From assembly GCA_022457155.1 (NCBI GenBank), contig JAJGOT010000352.1, forward strand, positions 124,001-188,000: 64,000 bases of DNA, in the 5' to 3' direction. The notes under the pieces were generated by a model. It searched no databases. It was not told the DNA's origin and was given only the letters and a program-made list of their open reading frames with translations. Source of the DNA: Cladopsammia gracilis (taxonomy: Eukaryota > Cnidaria > Anthozoa > Scleractinia > Dendrophylliidae). Positions 50,091 through 62,007 of this stretch are shown piece after piece (within the stretch, counting starts at the first letter, position 1; each line of letters starts with the position of its first letter). Position numbers and translations under genes: made by a program.

Positions 50091-50417
50091 ATGGGCAAAA
50101 AAGGTAGTAAAATGGCTAGATTCACGCCAGGTTTTGAGCCACCTGAAAACAGAATACCGCAGATAGAGCACTTGGTAGAAGAAGGAATACTGAAAGCCTA
50201 CGAAGAAGCCGTAGATTATGTCAAACAGAAGCCTAAGCATTCGTATTGTACCATTGGACCGGACAACTGGGTGAAATGTTGGCGCACAGAAGATGAGGAG
50301 GAACTACAAGTCAAATCTGCAAAGAAGAATACCATTCTCTGTTATCACAATGGCCTTCATATAAAATTTCCTAAAAATGTCGACCCCAAAAAAATAACAG
50401 CTCAAATAAAGGAATAA
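50091..50417 (+). CDS. Small protein resembling the MACPF C-terminal module
   Basis: A single 108-codon frame starts at the ATG following an AG acceptor (attcaag|atcgtcATG) and ends TAA; AATAAA follows at 50620. The start is basic (MGKKGSKMARF), with no signal peptide. Its series AYEEAVDYV, YCTIGPDN, VKCWRTED, ILCYHNGLHIKF parallels AYTTAMQII, ICEIALSAEN, LRCWKASD, VLFYSERLFKW of the MACPF last exon. The open frame extends upstream to 49896, but that part is hydrophobic and intron-like. The function is unknown; it may be a stand-alone copy of the module. Confidence 0.6.
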   Translation: MGKKGSKMARFTPGFEPPENRIPQIEHLVEEGILKAYEEAVDYVKQKPKHSYCTIGPDNWVKCWRTEDEEELQVKSAKKNTILCYHNGLHIKFPKNVDPKKITAQIKE

Positions 50418-51232
50418 GATATTTCGTAGGAGATATCCATCCACAAAAAGATGCATCAGTCTATATATGCATTAATAACAAAGGGCTTTCTGTTTTCAAT
50501 TTTAACTTAGAGCACGTTTTTGTACTGTTACAAAGGCCTCCGTTTGGAAATGAAAATGTTATTTCTGAAATGTATGTCACTGACTTGAATGAAACGTAAG
50601 GTATTAAACTTTAGACATTAATAAATTTGAGTAGAGTTCATAGCTTTTATACGTGTAGAATCCCGATTTCTCGAACTAAGCCCCTTTCTCTTGGATTGGG
50701 TTCACTTTTGCACCGCAATTTTACCCCCGTTAACGAAGTCGAACTTTTGGACAACTTGAAACTAAACTCTGGATACCTTGACAGCAAAAATACCCATAAA
50801 CTCGTTCTTCTAAACTCCAACTCGGCACCTAGCTAATGCCAAGTGAGAATATGTGACACAAAACGGTTCCAAAATTGCTTTACTGTCTTTATTATGAACT
50901 AAGTTTAAACTTGTCAAAAACATCAGCACAAATAGGCTAATTCTTTGTTTGAAGCTGAAATACATGCACTGATCAAATAACTCTTTCTGTGATCATTGGC
51001 AAACAACTACTTTGTTGCACATGTAAACCCAATGATTAATATAAGGCAATATTTTCCAACATTCTTTTTAAATCATGAAGGTACGTTTTTGCTAATGTTC
51101 GTCGAGATCGAAAAAATTAACGCCGGAAATTATATCTGTGAAATTTAGAGCAGGCAAATTTTAAAAGCCCCAAATTTAGCTTCTAAGAGAACTAAGTAAG
51201 AAATTGGTTCAACCGAGCCCGTATACACTTAG

Positions 51233-51398
51233 CAGGGGCGGATTTAGGGGTGGGCCGAGGGGGCCGCGGCCCCCCTTTTTGCCTTTTGCCCCTAGATTGT
51301 CACGCCTTCGGCGCTCCTGATGGGCGCTGGCGCGCCCATATTGTCACTACAAAAATTGCTCCGGCCCCCTCTTTATAGATTTCCTGGATCCGCCCCTG
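51233..51398. repeat. CAGGGGCGGAT MITE, copy 3
   Basis: 166 bp with CAGGGGCGGATTTAGG and the inverse TCCTGGATCCGCCCCTG, flanked by a perfect 5-bp duplication CTTAG. Confidence 0.85.
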
Positions 51399-52100
51399 CT
51401 TAGATTTCGTAGAACGTGTAAATATACCACGGTCAATCGATTAGTACGTTGGTGTTGAATTAAGCGGAAAATAAACAAGTGTTAAAAGTTTTGTTTAAAC
51501 CAAGAACTCACTGAAAGGAGCTACGTGGCGGATGGCACATCCAATATTTATAAGTTCGCTGTTCGCAATCCGCCCTTATCTCTAAACTCGACCATCCTTG
51601 TTCCCGTTTGGTTTCTTAAGTGCTCTTTGATAAAATATCGTGATATAGCTCCTTTAAAAGTAAGTTTGTGGTTAACAACATAGCACGTCTGTTGCTAGGT
51701 AAATGTTCAACCAGATCACGTATACATGCATTGTTTTTCAGGGTAGCACATTAAATTCCAAGCCCGGGGGGAGGGGGAGGGGGGGGGGGGTACTCAAAAA
51801 AGTTTTATACGGGGAGGCTCCGCCCAGAGGTCCAGACCCTTACCCTTTCATACACCATTTTTGCCGGAAATGGTCCCCTTTCATATACCCTCCATAGAAA
51901 TGGTACCCTTTTCATATACCTAAAAAAAGTTAGTTAAAAGCATGTTTCCTATTCAACAAGCGACTTTCACATAATGAAAAATATACAGCTATTTTTTATT
52001 TCTATCTATCATTGTTATTTTTCTAGGCGTAGCCCTACGTATTTAAGTTGTTACGTATACATGTCAACTATATATAAAAAACCAATGTAAATTTTATCTC

Positions 52101-52145
52101 ATTGTACCTGAAGAAGGCTGGTTTGGCCAGCCGAAATATAGTACA
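52101..52145 (+). ncRNA. Hammerhead-ribozyme-like motif, copy 1
   Basis: CTGAAGA (52108), then a 6-bp stem GGCTGG/CCAGCC, then GAAA (52133); TGTAC before and GTACA after can pair as an outer stem. It is repeated 709 bp downstream at about 52817. Confidence 0.5.
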
Positions 52146-52809
52146 CCTTTTAAATTTGTATCTACGTTGTATCGGTCCTTGCTTTTATAGTTTATTTTAC
52201 TTGTTTAACCAATCAGATCACTATTGATCCAACGTATACCAGCAGGATTGTCGTCCACGGTTACGTGCTTGAACTTCTCATTTCTTATCTCTAAACTCAA
52301 CCATCCTTGTTCCTGTTTGGTTTCTTAAGTGCTCTTTGATAAAATATCGTGATATAGCTCCTTTAAAAGTAAGTTTGTGGTTAACAACATAGCACGTCTG
52401 TTGCTAGGTAAATGTTCAACCAGATCACGTATACATACATTGTTTTTCAGGGTAGCACATTAAATTCCAAGCCCGGGGGGAGGGGGAGGGAGGGGGGGGG
52501 GGTACTCAAAAAGGTTTTATACGGGGAGGCTCCGCCAAGAGGTCTAGATCCTTACCCTTTCATACTGACCATTTTTGACGGAAATGGTCCCCTTTCATAT
52601 ACCCTCCATAGAAATGGTACCCCTTTCATATACCTAAAAAAAGTTAGTTAAAAGCATGTTTCCTATTCAACAAGCGACTTTCACATAATGAAAAATATAC
52701 AGCTATTTTTTATTTCTATCTATCATTGTTATTTTTCTAGGCGTAGCCCCACGTATTTCCGTTGTTACGTATACATGTCAACTATATATAAAAAACCAAT
52801 GTAAATTTT

Positions 52810-52854
52810 ATCTCATTGTACCTGAAGAAGGCTGGTTTGGCCAGCCGAAATATA
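52810..52854 (+). ncRNA. Hammerhead-ribozyme-like motif, copy 2
   Basis: Same core as at 52101, carried by the tandem duplication. Confidence 0.5.
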
Positions 52855-53563
52855 GTACACCTTTCATATACCTAAAAAAAGTTAGCTAAAAGTATTTTTC
52901 CTATTCAACAAGCGACTTTCACAGAATTTTTCGCTTGAGTAACCCATATTCGGTAAATCAGCCATTAGGTGCGTCTATACTTCCAACTCGTAAAATCGCT
53001 ACCCTTTCATATACCTCAAGCCTGGAAAAGCTACCCCTTTCGGGCGGAGCCTCCCCGTATAGCCCATTATAGGGAGTAACCCCCCCCCCCCGGATTCCAA
53101 AATGTCAGCATTCATCAATAATTGCCCAAACTGTTTTTCGGTTATTTTCTTTATTTCTCATGCCTTGAGACAACTGGGTTTTAAGCCAAGAGTCTTTCTA
53201 ATATAAACGGTGGAAAGAAAATTAAGGATATTGTTCTCTTCCATATTGGTTCAGACCTTAGACCGGAAATTAATTCGCCAGTGTCCTAGATCGCAAATTG
53301 AGGAGAAGGGGACAACATGGTCAATAACAGGATGTTCCAAATCGCGGTCAATACAGCACAAGTGGATGCCAATAAATGATACGTGAGTAATCGAAACTCG
53401 TTGGTAAGTTTGGAAATACACCTAACTGTTTACAACAACAACACAATATCACGTACGTGACTCTAGGAACGTGCCTAATCTTATAAATACCAATCATAAT
53501 GAATAGGTTTTCTATTGAACTAAGCAGCAAAAGGATAAAGATATTCATTTGAAATCGCCAGGT

Positions 53564-55158
53564 ATGGAGCAATCAGGATGGTACAATGTTGGTAAGTACA
53601 GTTGAAGAGGGTGTTGAAGTTTCTTTGATTCGAGAATTTTTCTCTATTTAAACCGTATACAGTGGTTAGGAGCAGAAAATACAGAACATATTGTTGCATT
53701 TACACATTAATTATAGGTTCTAAACTCGGCCAATGGTTCAACACATACCAAGTTTGGAAAGGGGACGAGGTAACGAAGAAGCTATACGACCTAGAAGTTA
53801 CATATTTGAGCGGAGATATTGGTAAGGAATATTCTTATAAGATTACTTATTGCTGGACTAGAGGCTACTTTACATGCTACGATTTGTCGGCCCAATTTGG
53901 CCTGATTTGATTAAGATTTTATAAATTGGCCCAATTTCATCTTCGCGCTATACCAACAAAAAAGCAATCGGACCGACTAAACGTAGCGTGTAAAGTAGCC
54001 TTAAGGGACAAAATAACACTGTCCCACGAGGCCGAGTTTTAAATAAACGCCGGGGGCGTTTATTCGAAGTCCCGGCGTTTATTCGGGGCCGGCGTTTATT
54101 TGAGCTCCGGTATAGGTCACTGCTTTTTATTGTACAATTAATTAGATGCATAAACCGCCAGTTAATACTCTCGAGTTCTTTCAGATGTCCTTTGCTAACA
54201 CTATGGCAGCTATAAATCAAGAAACAGAAACATAACGATACGATTGCAATTGTCACTGTACTGTCACAAATCTTGTTAAGTTTTGCCTTTGTAACTCGTG
54301 GAACTTAATATATTTTCCATTAAAAGACATTACTCGAAAAAGGTGAAAATATACCCCTGTTTAATAAACGCCGGGCCCCGAATAAACGCCGGCTTCGAAT
54401 AAACGCCGGGTCTACAAGGCCGAGTTTTAAATAAACGCCGGGGGCGTTTATTCGAGAAAATACGGCACTCACGTTTTAGCGTATTTGAGTATGAGTTCTT
54501 TCATTTAACTTAAAGTGATAAAATCTCAGTTAACAAAACAACACGTTTACATAAGCGTTATAGAGCTTTATAGAGCACTTTCTCATACACACTTACTTAA
54601 ACTGTAGGCCTGACAGTCTGACAATCCGTTCCAATTTCGTCCAATCTTGGCAATCTACACTCTGGGATGGCATTCTATCGTTTCAAGCCATCAAGGAGCC
54701 GAGTAACAATTTACTACGTCACTTAACTTCAAAAAACAAAATTGAGCGGCAGCATTGAAGAGTAATCTGTCTCCTCCTACCCCTAGCATTGAAGTGGACT
54801 TTTTCCATACGCTGATTTCACACTATTCGTCGTATCTTTTGATATAACTGTTTGATTTACCGCGGGGTGATCCAGTCCAATGACTTTTTGGTTTGATAAA
54901 TGGGATTTAAATTAAATTTAGAAAACTTTGACTTAAAGGTTTGATTGGTACTTTATTTCTATTTCCTTGTATTCAGCCTCTTGGAAAAGTGCTGCCATGA
55001 AAGAAGGTGTAAAGGCACTTGGTGAAATTGCGAAGCATCACCCAACAGATGCAGCCGCGGTGGGCATCGAAATTTCCAATATTATGGGCATTACAGCAGA
55101 GAATGGGTTTCAGCTCGCCAGTGGATTAGTGCATGGCTTGACCATTAAAGAGTCATAA
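53564..55158 (+). CDS. Unknown 104-residue protein, three exons
   Basis: Exons 53564-53591, 53717-53821 and 54977-55158 join in phase 1 throughout, with clean GTAAGT/GTAAGG donors and TAG/CAG acceptors. The protein starts MEQSGWYNVGSKLGQWFNTY and contains DEVTKKLYDLEVTYLSGDI. Its helical end (SAAMKEGVKALGEIAKHH... to HGLTIKES) is followed by TAA and a polyA signal at 55250. No signal peptide or membrane span is present. An acceptor 2 bp before the ATG suggests a non-coding first exon or a longer N-terminus. No family was recognised. Phase agreement across three exons is the main support. Confidence 0.7.
53992..54470. repeat. Repeat with ataaacgccggg ends
   Basis: taaataaacgccgggggcgtttattcg occurs at both ends in the same form (about 54040 and 54429), and shorter cggcgtttattcg copies lie between. 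It is in intron 2 of the unknown gene. Confidence 0.6.
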
Positions 55159-55249
55159 GAAATAAAGGAACGAGTCAAATACATGAACGTTACTATATAA
55201 AAACTGAAATGAAACCTGTGCTTCTATGTAATTTCTGTTTTAACAATTA

Positions 55250-55255
55250 AATAAA
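55250..55255 (+). terminator. PolyA signal of the unknown gene
   Basis: AATAAA lies 92 bp after the stop codon at 55158. Confidence 0.6.
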
Positions 55256-55936
55256 AGCTTATTCCTATACAAGAAGTAAATTCTTATCTTGAAAGAGAGA
55301 AACTGAAAAAAAAAGGGGATGGGGATTCATTACTTGCGCGTCCTAGACTTTGTATCAAATGGCCAGGTTCCGCCAAACTGAACGCCTTTCCTGCGAATTC
55401 AACCCCTGGACACTCGGCCGGCGCATTAGACAAATTGAACGTACTAGAACATTCGCGAAGTAGTTTACGGGAACGTGCATTTACTTGTTTAAGTGACGTT
55501 TTCCATGGCCTTGCCCTCCCCAGTCGGCGCTCTTACCAGAGCAACATTGATCGCATGATTTCTTGGTCCCAGGCGCTGTCTCTATTTCCCCTAGCCTCCC
55601 CCCTCACCCCTTCCCCCACCTCCCATCTTCCGATCTTCCGGGCCGCCGACATATTTTTTTTTTGTCGTGATAAAATGAATAGACCAAAATTCAGATCAGA
55701 CGTTAACCCTCAAAAGAAAGTTAACCGTTCCAGTTCTTACTGAAGGCTATAGCGGTTATCTTTTTAATCGCAATTGTAGTTATAGTCTTTTAGCTTTTAA
55801 TCTTATAGTTATAGTTTTTTATTGTATCTTATAACTTTTATCTTCGAGTTGTTTAGTTATATTTATTTACTTACAGGACCCCATTGATAACAGTGTTTTT
55901 TAAATACTGATGGGTTTTATCCCGTTTAAATATTCG

Positions 55937-55976
<40 letters not shown>

Positions 55977-57648
55977 TAACCGGGATGTTATAGTAGGCTA
56001 AACCGGGGTGCCATAGTCAAAGTGTCGTAGTGTCATATAGAAGGATAATCGGGGTGCTATAGTAGGCTAACAGTGGTGCAATAGTCAAAGTGTCATAGTG
56101 CCATAGGTAAACTGAAGTGCTGATTTTGGTCTATCAAGTTAAGGCATAGCTCATATTTTTTTTCCAAATTCTACAGTGGTCAATTTGCTCACTTATTTGT
56201 CCTGTATTTTATTTATACCTGTATTTTTGAAAACGATATCGCTCCAAGTAAGCGTTTGTGAGCGTTCTTGGCCTTGTTTTTAATATAAAGGTATAAAATA
56301 TAATAGACTGTTGCTAGTCTTTTTTTTTTCGCTCGCTCTTGCTCCCTTTTCCTCTTCTCTCTCTTCTCTGTCATTTTCGGGCTGATCGGGCTCATAAAAA
56401 CCCTTGTTTGGGCTAGTTGCAGTGAAATTGCGTAAATTTTCGTTGAACACGATTTGAAAAATCCAGGTATATATAAATTCATTGAAATATCCAAAGGTTG
56501 CTATGTGTGTTATATAAAAAAAAAAAAAACAGCCGGAAGTGGCGTGAGTTGATTTCGAAGGAAACTTGGCACATTCGTTGTACATAACCGAACCCCGAAA
56601 GCCTGATACTCAGGTTACGTTGTACACTATCGACACCCCAAGTTTTTAACTTTTAATCCATTTAATCCATACTCCTTTTTAGTTCGTGGTGTACCTAAAA
56701 ACTTGCTTACAGCAGGGCGCTAAAAAGAATTCTAAAAGAATTCTTTTTAGCGCCCTGCTTACAGTCACTAGCCTGTTCATACATAGCTAAGTGTACTTGC
56801 ATGACCACGTTAAATAAACGATAAATTGATTGCGTCGTTGTACACTAAGGACCTTAAGCACCGAGAAAATCTACGATGTGAACGTGGACCGGAAGTGAGG
56901 TCATGCATATTAATTATTGGCTGCCCTTGGTTACCGTTTTCATCTCGCATCGTCAGGTCGCCGCGGACCATGGGCAACTAGTTGGAGCGCGACGAAAATC
57001 GGCATAAGTTTTCATTTTCGTCGCGCCCCAACTAATTGCCCCTGGGTCTTCGAGGATGGTCGCGGACGGGAAATCGCTCAATTTGCCGTCGTCGCAGAAT
57101 AAGAAAGCAAAACCATTTTTCTTCTTGTTCTTGAGTGATCGACATTGCTAAAAAAAAGGCTTTATTACAACAGGTATGTGTATATTTAAGATTTGCTTTG
57201 TTCAAGTTTTGAGTTCGGTGTCTTGAAACGCACTTTTTACAAACTTGTATAAACCTTTTTGTAACTTGAGTAAACTTTGTTGTTGCTCGCGACGAACTCT
57301 TCATCATCAATCACGCCGTCATCCAAGCATTCCAACACAATGTTTCGTAAATGTTTAAAGGACGCCATGGGCTGCTTTATACAGTACCTTCAGTGCCTGC
57401 CTTTATTGCTGAAAAGGTCACGTCCGCGTCATGTAATTGCTCGCGTTGCTTAATGTAAACCAATGAGTGAGATGGCGTGACCGACAGGGAACTCGTACCA
57501 GACCTCCCGTGCCAAATAGTCACGTTCGCGTCGTATATCGTCTAGATTTTCGGTGCCTAAGATCCTTAATTATTATCAAACACCGCGTCAAAACAACACT
57601 GTTTGTTAACTAGTCTAATCTTCATAGGTTTGTTTAAGCCAGGCAAGA
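55256..57648. other. Intergenic stretch
   Basis: It holds a (TTA)n microsatellite at about 55937-55976, a short block repeated around gtgctatagtaggcta (55990-56060), and a perfect short hairpin at 56711-56759. No supported gene; frames here are short and lack splice support. Confidence 0.4.
56711..56759. repeat. Perfect hairpin, 23-bp arms
   Basis: AGCAGGGCGCTAAAAAGAAT... and its exact inverse are separated by three bases. gcttacag flanks both sides. Confidence 0.85.
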
Positions 57649-60600
57649 ATGACAATGAAAGTGTGCCTAATTTTACTTTACACATTTGTTATGATTCTTG
57701 TGGCCTTCCCTTATAAAGGTTAGTACATGTATGACCTAAGCTTATATTTTAAGCTAGAACGGTAGTCACACTGAATTGATGCAAATATATCGTAACACTT
57801 TGCCTTCCCATGTTATGTGTAATAATTGTAGTCAATCCAGTCCCCCAGGATACCCGGCATAAATGGGGGACCTATGGGAACCCAGGGACATTTGTAAACA
57901 TCCTTTTTTCAGGGACATCACTGTTGGAATTGACTGATTGCAAAGAGTATTGTATTAAAAGAGGGAAGTTGATATTCACCTGCCAGTATCGCCCCTCCCT
58001 ACCAAAGGGTATTCCATGTATAACAAGAGGCTGCAAGCAGCCTATACTCATGCGCATGCGTACGAAAGTTTTATGATATATTTTAAACATGATAAGAAGA
58101 TGTCCGATATGTCATTCAGTCATCGTTCCTGCAAACTGCGTTCTTTACTATTGAATGTTTTGTAAATGAAGGCTGTACCACAATGAAGCCAGTGATTGTT
58201 CTACGTCTTATATATACCTAACGTGAACATAGTAATGTAAGTAGGGTTGTAGGAGATGCTGTCGTGACACTTCAGTAACGCTGTTTTACCGGAAGTGGGA
58301 GTAGCCGGAAGTCACTAAACAGGACGTCTATAAACCGGAAGTGCCAATTTAAAATACGCGTGCATAAATTTGCATGCAAAATCGTGACACCAAAAAAAAT
58401 AATAAAAAAAAGAAAAACAGAGCCCATTTTATAACTCATGCCGCTACGCGCATAAGTAATTATATGACAAATAGAACACAAACCGCGGTGATAAACATAT
58501 TGAACTTATTCATTTTTGATAAAACTTGACGTTTATTTATTTATTACAATTCATGGCTAAAAAAAATAGAAATAAATTACATTACAAAAAATATATATAT
58601 TATAAACTAGAGATAGCCATAGGAGGTCCGCAAGAGTCCTAGACCCCATTCTAGGCGGACCCCCAATGTTCAAAACACATTAAAAGAATTAATAAAAAAT
58701 TTTATACTAAAATTACAATTACAAATTACAATTAAAAAATAGTATTAATCTAAAACTACATACATTTTCAAAAGTGACCTTACAGTGTTAAAAACTATAC
58801 TTATATAGTAGTAAAAAGGGACTGGGACCAAGAGTTTTACATTGGTAAAACTAAACGACAGCTTCATGATAGAAAAACTGAGCATTTTAAGGCCCTCGCT
58901 AAGGATGACTGTACATCAGCCATTGCTGACCATGTCAACACCACTGGACACAATATCAAGTGGGATTATTTTGATATCTTAGTGTCGGGCAAAACTGATT
59001 TCCACTGTAAAATCAAAGAAACATTGTTTGTACAAGGACTGAAGCCAGCTTTTAATGCAAATGTCAGTAGCGAGAAGCTGATGCTTTATTAATTAGCTGT
59101 TTCTTTTTATAGATCAACTGTTAAGTTTTGAACTTAATCTCGGTCCCAGTCCCTTTTTACTACTATATAAGTATAGTTTTTAACACTGTAACGGTCACTT
59201 TTTAAAATGTATGTAGTAGCATACGAAACGTCAAGTTTTATCAAAAATGAATAACTTCAATATCTTTATCACCGCGGTTTGTGTTCCATTTCTCATCAAG
59301 CTACGATGGCCCAAGAACAAAAGTAATTATATGACATTTGGCATATGGCTCACACTGTTGTCTATATTACTCTCCTAGCCACTTCTCTGCAGTGCTATAA
59401 ATGTGAGGGAGTTGAGAAGGAGCCTCATGAAGACCCAACATGTAGTATTGTCCAAAACTGTACTGGAGCAGAAAATTCTTGCATGATACGTGTCATTCGA
59501 TACCAAAACTCAGGTACGCAACATCCCGGGGAAGGGGGGGGGGGGGGGGGGGGGTTACTCCACCAAAATACCTATATGGGTATGTGCCGCTGAACGGGGT
59601 CGTGATTTTGGGACACCTGATCTAGAATGAGCTATCCATTTTAGAGATGTTTCCTAGACCTATTTAATTTCTTTCTTTTGTTTCCTTGACCTACAGTACT
59701 TACCCACTTTTAAGAGCCTGTTAGCCTAAAAATATCAATTTAGACCCCCTTTACATAAGAACCTATGTAGCCTAAAATTTGAAACAGGTTCTTATTTTAG
59801 AAAATGAACCTTAAAGATCTTCAGGCAAAGATAAAAGACATGACTCTCAAAAGTACTGTAGTGAACTTAAACATGTATGTACTATAAAAATCTCTAAATT
59901 TGGTATATATACAGTACATACAGTACTGTCCAAAGGCCAGGCTGGTTTTGGCATTAAATTAATATACATGCCGCCCTTCTACCAGGCACTGGTATCATTA
60001 TCTTTCTTATAAAAATAAGAACCTGTTTAAGAACCTAAATAGCCTAAAACTCCTCTAAGCACCATTTATATAAGAACCTGTTTAGGCTAACTTGGAAAAA
60101 CCTAGTAGGTTCTTAAAAGCGGATAAGTACTGTATCAAAACAAACCCAGGTGCAACATTGCACAGTGCGTACAGTTGATATACCTCCATTAAGTCACCGC
60201 TCAAAACGCAAAGGCAACGTGGTCACTTACGGGGTACAGTTAACCTTGAATCATATGAACCTGTAGTCATTTCTATCTACAATATTATTGAAAGCACTCA
60301 TCAGTGCAAAATATTGTTTCATATTGAAGTTTTGATGCAAAGGACAATTGTTTTGTTTTATTGGACTAGGCCTGTACTGTAACACATAATTCAATTTGTG
60401 TCTGCAGTGACATCAAAATATGGGCAAGTGGTCATTTACCAGAGGTTAAAACAGTAGAAAAATTCAAATTACCAGAGTTGAAAGTGGTCGCAGTCACTTG
60501 CAAGAATGGAAGAAATTTGGTATTTTGGAAAAGTGGTCACTTAGGAGAGGTTGTCACACATGATCAAGGTGCCACTGTATGCCACAATTTTCCTTTCCTT

Positions 60601-61072
60601 AGTTTTGGTGAAAAATACCTGTTATTTATTTGCAACTATTATTTTTTTGAATTTCAGAACCACAAAGGTTTAAACTGACATGCAAATATAAAGTGGATTG
60701 TAAGCGTTTAGGAACAGGCTGTGTAAAGCCAAGCAATGCTTCATTAACATTTACTTTCTGCACAGAATGTTGTGAACGTGACCTGTGCAATTCTCCTACA
60801 TTTTTCAAAGGTAATGAAATAATTAACTGGTAATTAAAGTTGTAGCAGTTAGTTTTCAATTGTGTCGAAAGTAATTTAGCAAATTGACTGATGCATTACA
60901 AGTTCATCTTTGATCCATGTGAGATTAACTGGTTATTTTTCTGATTCTCCCAGATTCTTTAGCGACAACAGTTCCACCGTCACAACAGTCACAAATTGCC
61001 CCCTTGTCCTCCATTGTGATTGCACTGGCAATGCTTTGGTTTGGTTACTGGATCACAACTCAGGCAGTTTAA
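57649..61072 (+). CDS. Ly6/uPAR-type GPI-anchored protein
   Basis: Four exons (57649-57718, 59379-59513, 60658-60810, 60954-61072) join in phase 1 to give 158 residues. Exon 1 is a signal peptide (MTMKVCLILLYTFVMILVAF). Exons 2-3 hold a three-finger LU domain: LQCYKCEG at its start, paired Cys throughout, and the family-ending CCERDLCN. Exon 4 has a Ser/Pro/Gln spacer and a hydrophobic C-terminus (SIVIALAMLWFGYWI...) without a cytoplasmic tail, the pattern of a GPI-attachment signal. The protein should sit on the outer face of the cell membrane; the ligand is unknown. An alternative start at 59345 (MAHTVVYITLLATSLQ) lies in frame with exon 2 and could serve as a second short signal peptide. 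A MITE and a Penelope-like element landed in intron 1. Confidence 0.85.
57832..58080 (+). CDS. Possible cassette or terminal exon in the Ly6 gene
   Basis: It follows a TAG acceptor in the right phase for exon 1 (K-V-NPVPQDTRHKWGTYG...). It gives a Cys-bearing sequence (DCKEYCIKRG, FTCQYRP, PCITRGC) running to a stop about 30 bp inside the MITE at 58045. A GTATTC site at about 58009 would return to phase 1 and allow splicing to 59379. It may be an alternative secreted form; no family match. Confidence 0.4.
58045..58459. repeat. MITE with TACTCATGCGC ends, copy 2
   Basis: It runs TACTCATGCGCATGCG... to ...gccgctacgcgcataagta, the reverse complement of 43141-43607. Its right end was the insertion site of the Penelope-like element. 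Confidence 0.75.
58454..59336 (+). mobile_element. Short Penelope-like copy with 16-bp target duplication
   Basis: AAGTAATTATATGACA flanks it at 58454-58469 and 59321-59336. Inside are two terminal segments in opposite orientation (gaacacaaaccgcggtgata at 58473, its inverse at about 59268). Between them lies an 87-codon GIY-YIG frame (58832-59092, EFYIGKTKRQLHDR) that is intact to its stop. The RT part is missing. The left segment is itself split by an AT-rich insert (58530-58754). It resembles 32106-32570. Confidence 0.85.
58530..58754 (-). mobile_element. AT-rich insert in the Penelope terminal segment
   Basis: This sequence is absent from the homologous segment at about 32160. It contains ggaggtccgcaagagtcc and AT-rich flanks, in the style of a retroposon 3' end. 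Confidence 0.55.
59524..59680. repeat. Left end of a G-rich-ended element
   Basis: cccggggaagggg with a long G run, then ttactcc and tatgggtatgtgccgctg, matching the left end of 4645-5059. No right end was found. It begins 10 bp after the Ly6 exon 2 donor. Confidence 0.6.
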
Positions 61073-61846
61073 ATTGCCAGATTCTCTAAAATGGCTTTTT
61101 ATTTATCATGGCCATCAGAGAGGAATTTCTTCAAACAGTCTAGGGAAGTTGCCAAATGTTTTTGGAGACAATTTATTTCAGGGAAGGAGTACTAAACAAG
61201 TCTGAAGAATGTCTGTTATTGGGGCTATTAAAAGGACACTGTCTCAACAAAATCAAACAACAATTGTGTTTACTTAATTTCATGTTATATTGCCAAATAT
61301 ACTTGTAACTAAATTGGATAAAAAGATTCTATGAGCAAAACAGAAACAGTATTTTGTAGAAAAAGTGCAGGATTACAAGGATGGAAGTGGATTACAGTTC
61401 ATCAATTTTGATTTAGTGAGAGGCAGTCAAGAAATCGGGGTTTTGGGGGAGGGGAAGCCCGAGAGCTTCTTCGCAGGCTACATAAACTGGGAAGAGCAAA
61501 ATGCATTGACTGTAGTTTGAGCACAGGGCATAATTCCTGTAAAAAGTTCAGTAACAAAGCAAATGCAATCTATTGGATTATTAAAAGCAAGTACATGTTG
61601 CTACATATGAGACCCACTGATCTGTGGAATCGAGCGAACTTAAAGCATCACTGTTCAGCTTGTTGATTAGAAATAATATGTCGCACCAGTACATGTATTC
61701 CTGTCAAATTTCATCTTGTTTTCATTAGCTAAGAAAGTCTCTTCCTTTTTCAATGGAATCTTACATAATTTTTCTTCATAAGTACATGATGCCATCTGAG
61801 AGACAAGCTTCACCAAATGGTATAACAATCTTACAATTTATTATCA

Positions 61847-61852
61847 AATAAA
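61847..61852 (+). terminator. PolyA signal of the Ly6 gene
   Basis: AATAAA, about 775 bp after the stop at 61072; the nearest clear signal, so the 3' UTR would be long. Confidence 0.4.
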
Positions 61853-62007
61853 GTCGGCTGAGCAATGATGATATTATAATTATTATGGCTCTGTTTCATA
61901 GTTCAGTGGTTTTCATGGTACCACAAGTACATTGTAAAACTGGATGGATTCCAGTATAAAACACAAGTGCAATATTTACATGTTATTAATACATTTTCTT
62001 AATGTGC

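Larger units (their letters stand above)
51586..52995 (+). repeat. 709-bp tandem duplication with partial third copy
   Basis: Units start at about 51586 and 52295 and align for about 560 bp; a third piece starts at about 52861. The unit includes sequence left of the G-rich element and that element's left end, so the duplication came after the insertion. Confidence 0.85.
51764..53093. repeat. hAT-like element with G-rich ends, copy 3
   Basis: It runs from CCGGGGGGAGGGGG...tactc to ...gggagtaaccccccccccccgg. ATTCCAAG and ATTCCAAA flank it, a 7/8-match 8-bp duplication. The ends share tatacggggaggctccgcc with copy 2. It was enlarged by the internal tandem duplication. Confidence 0.8.
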
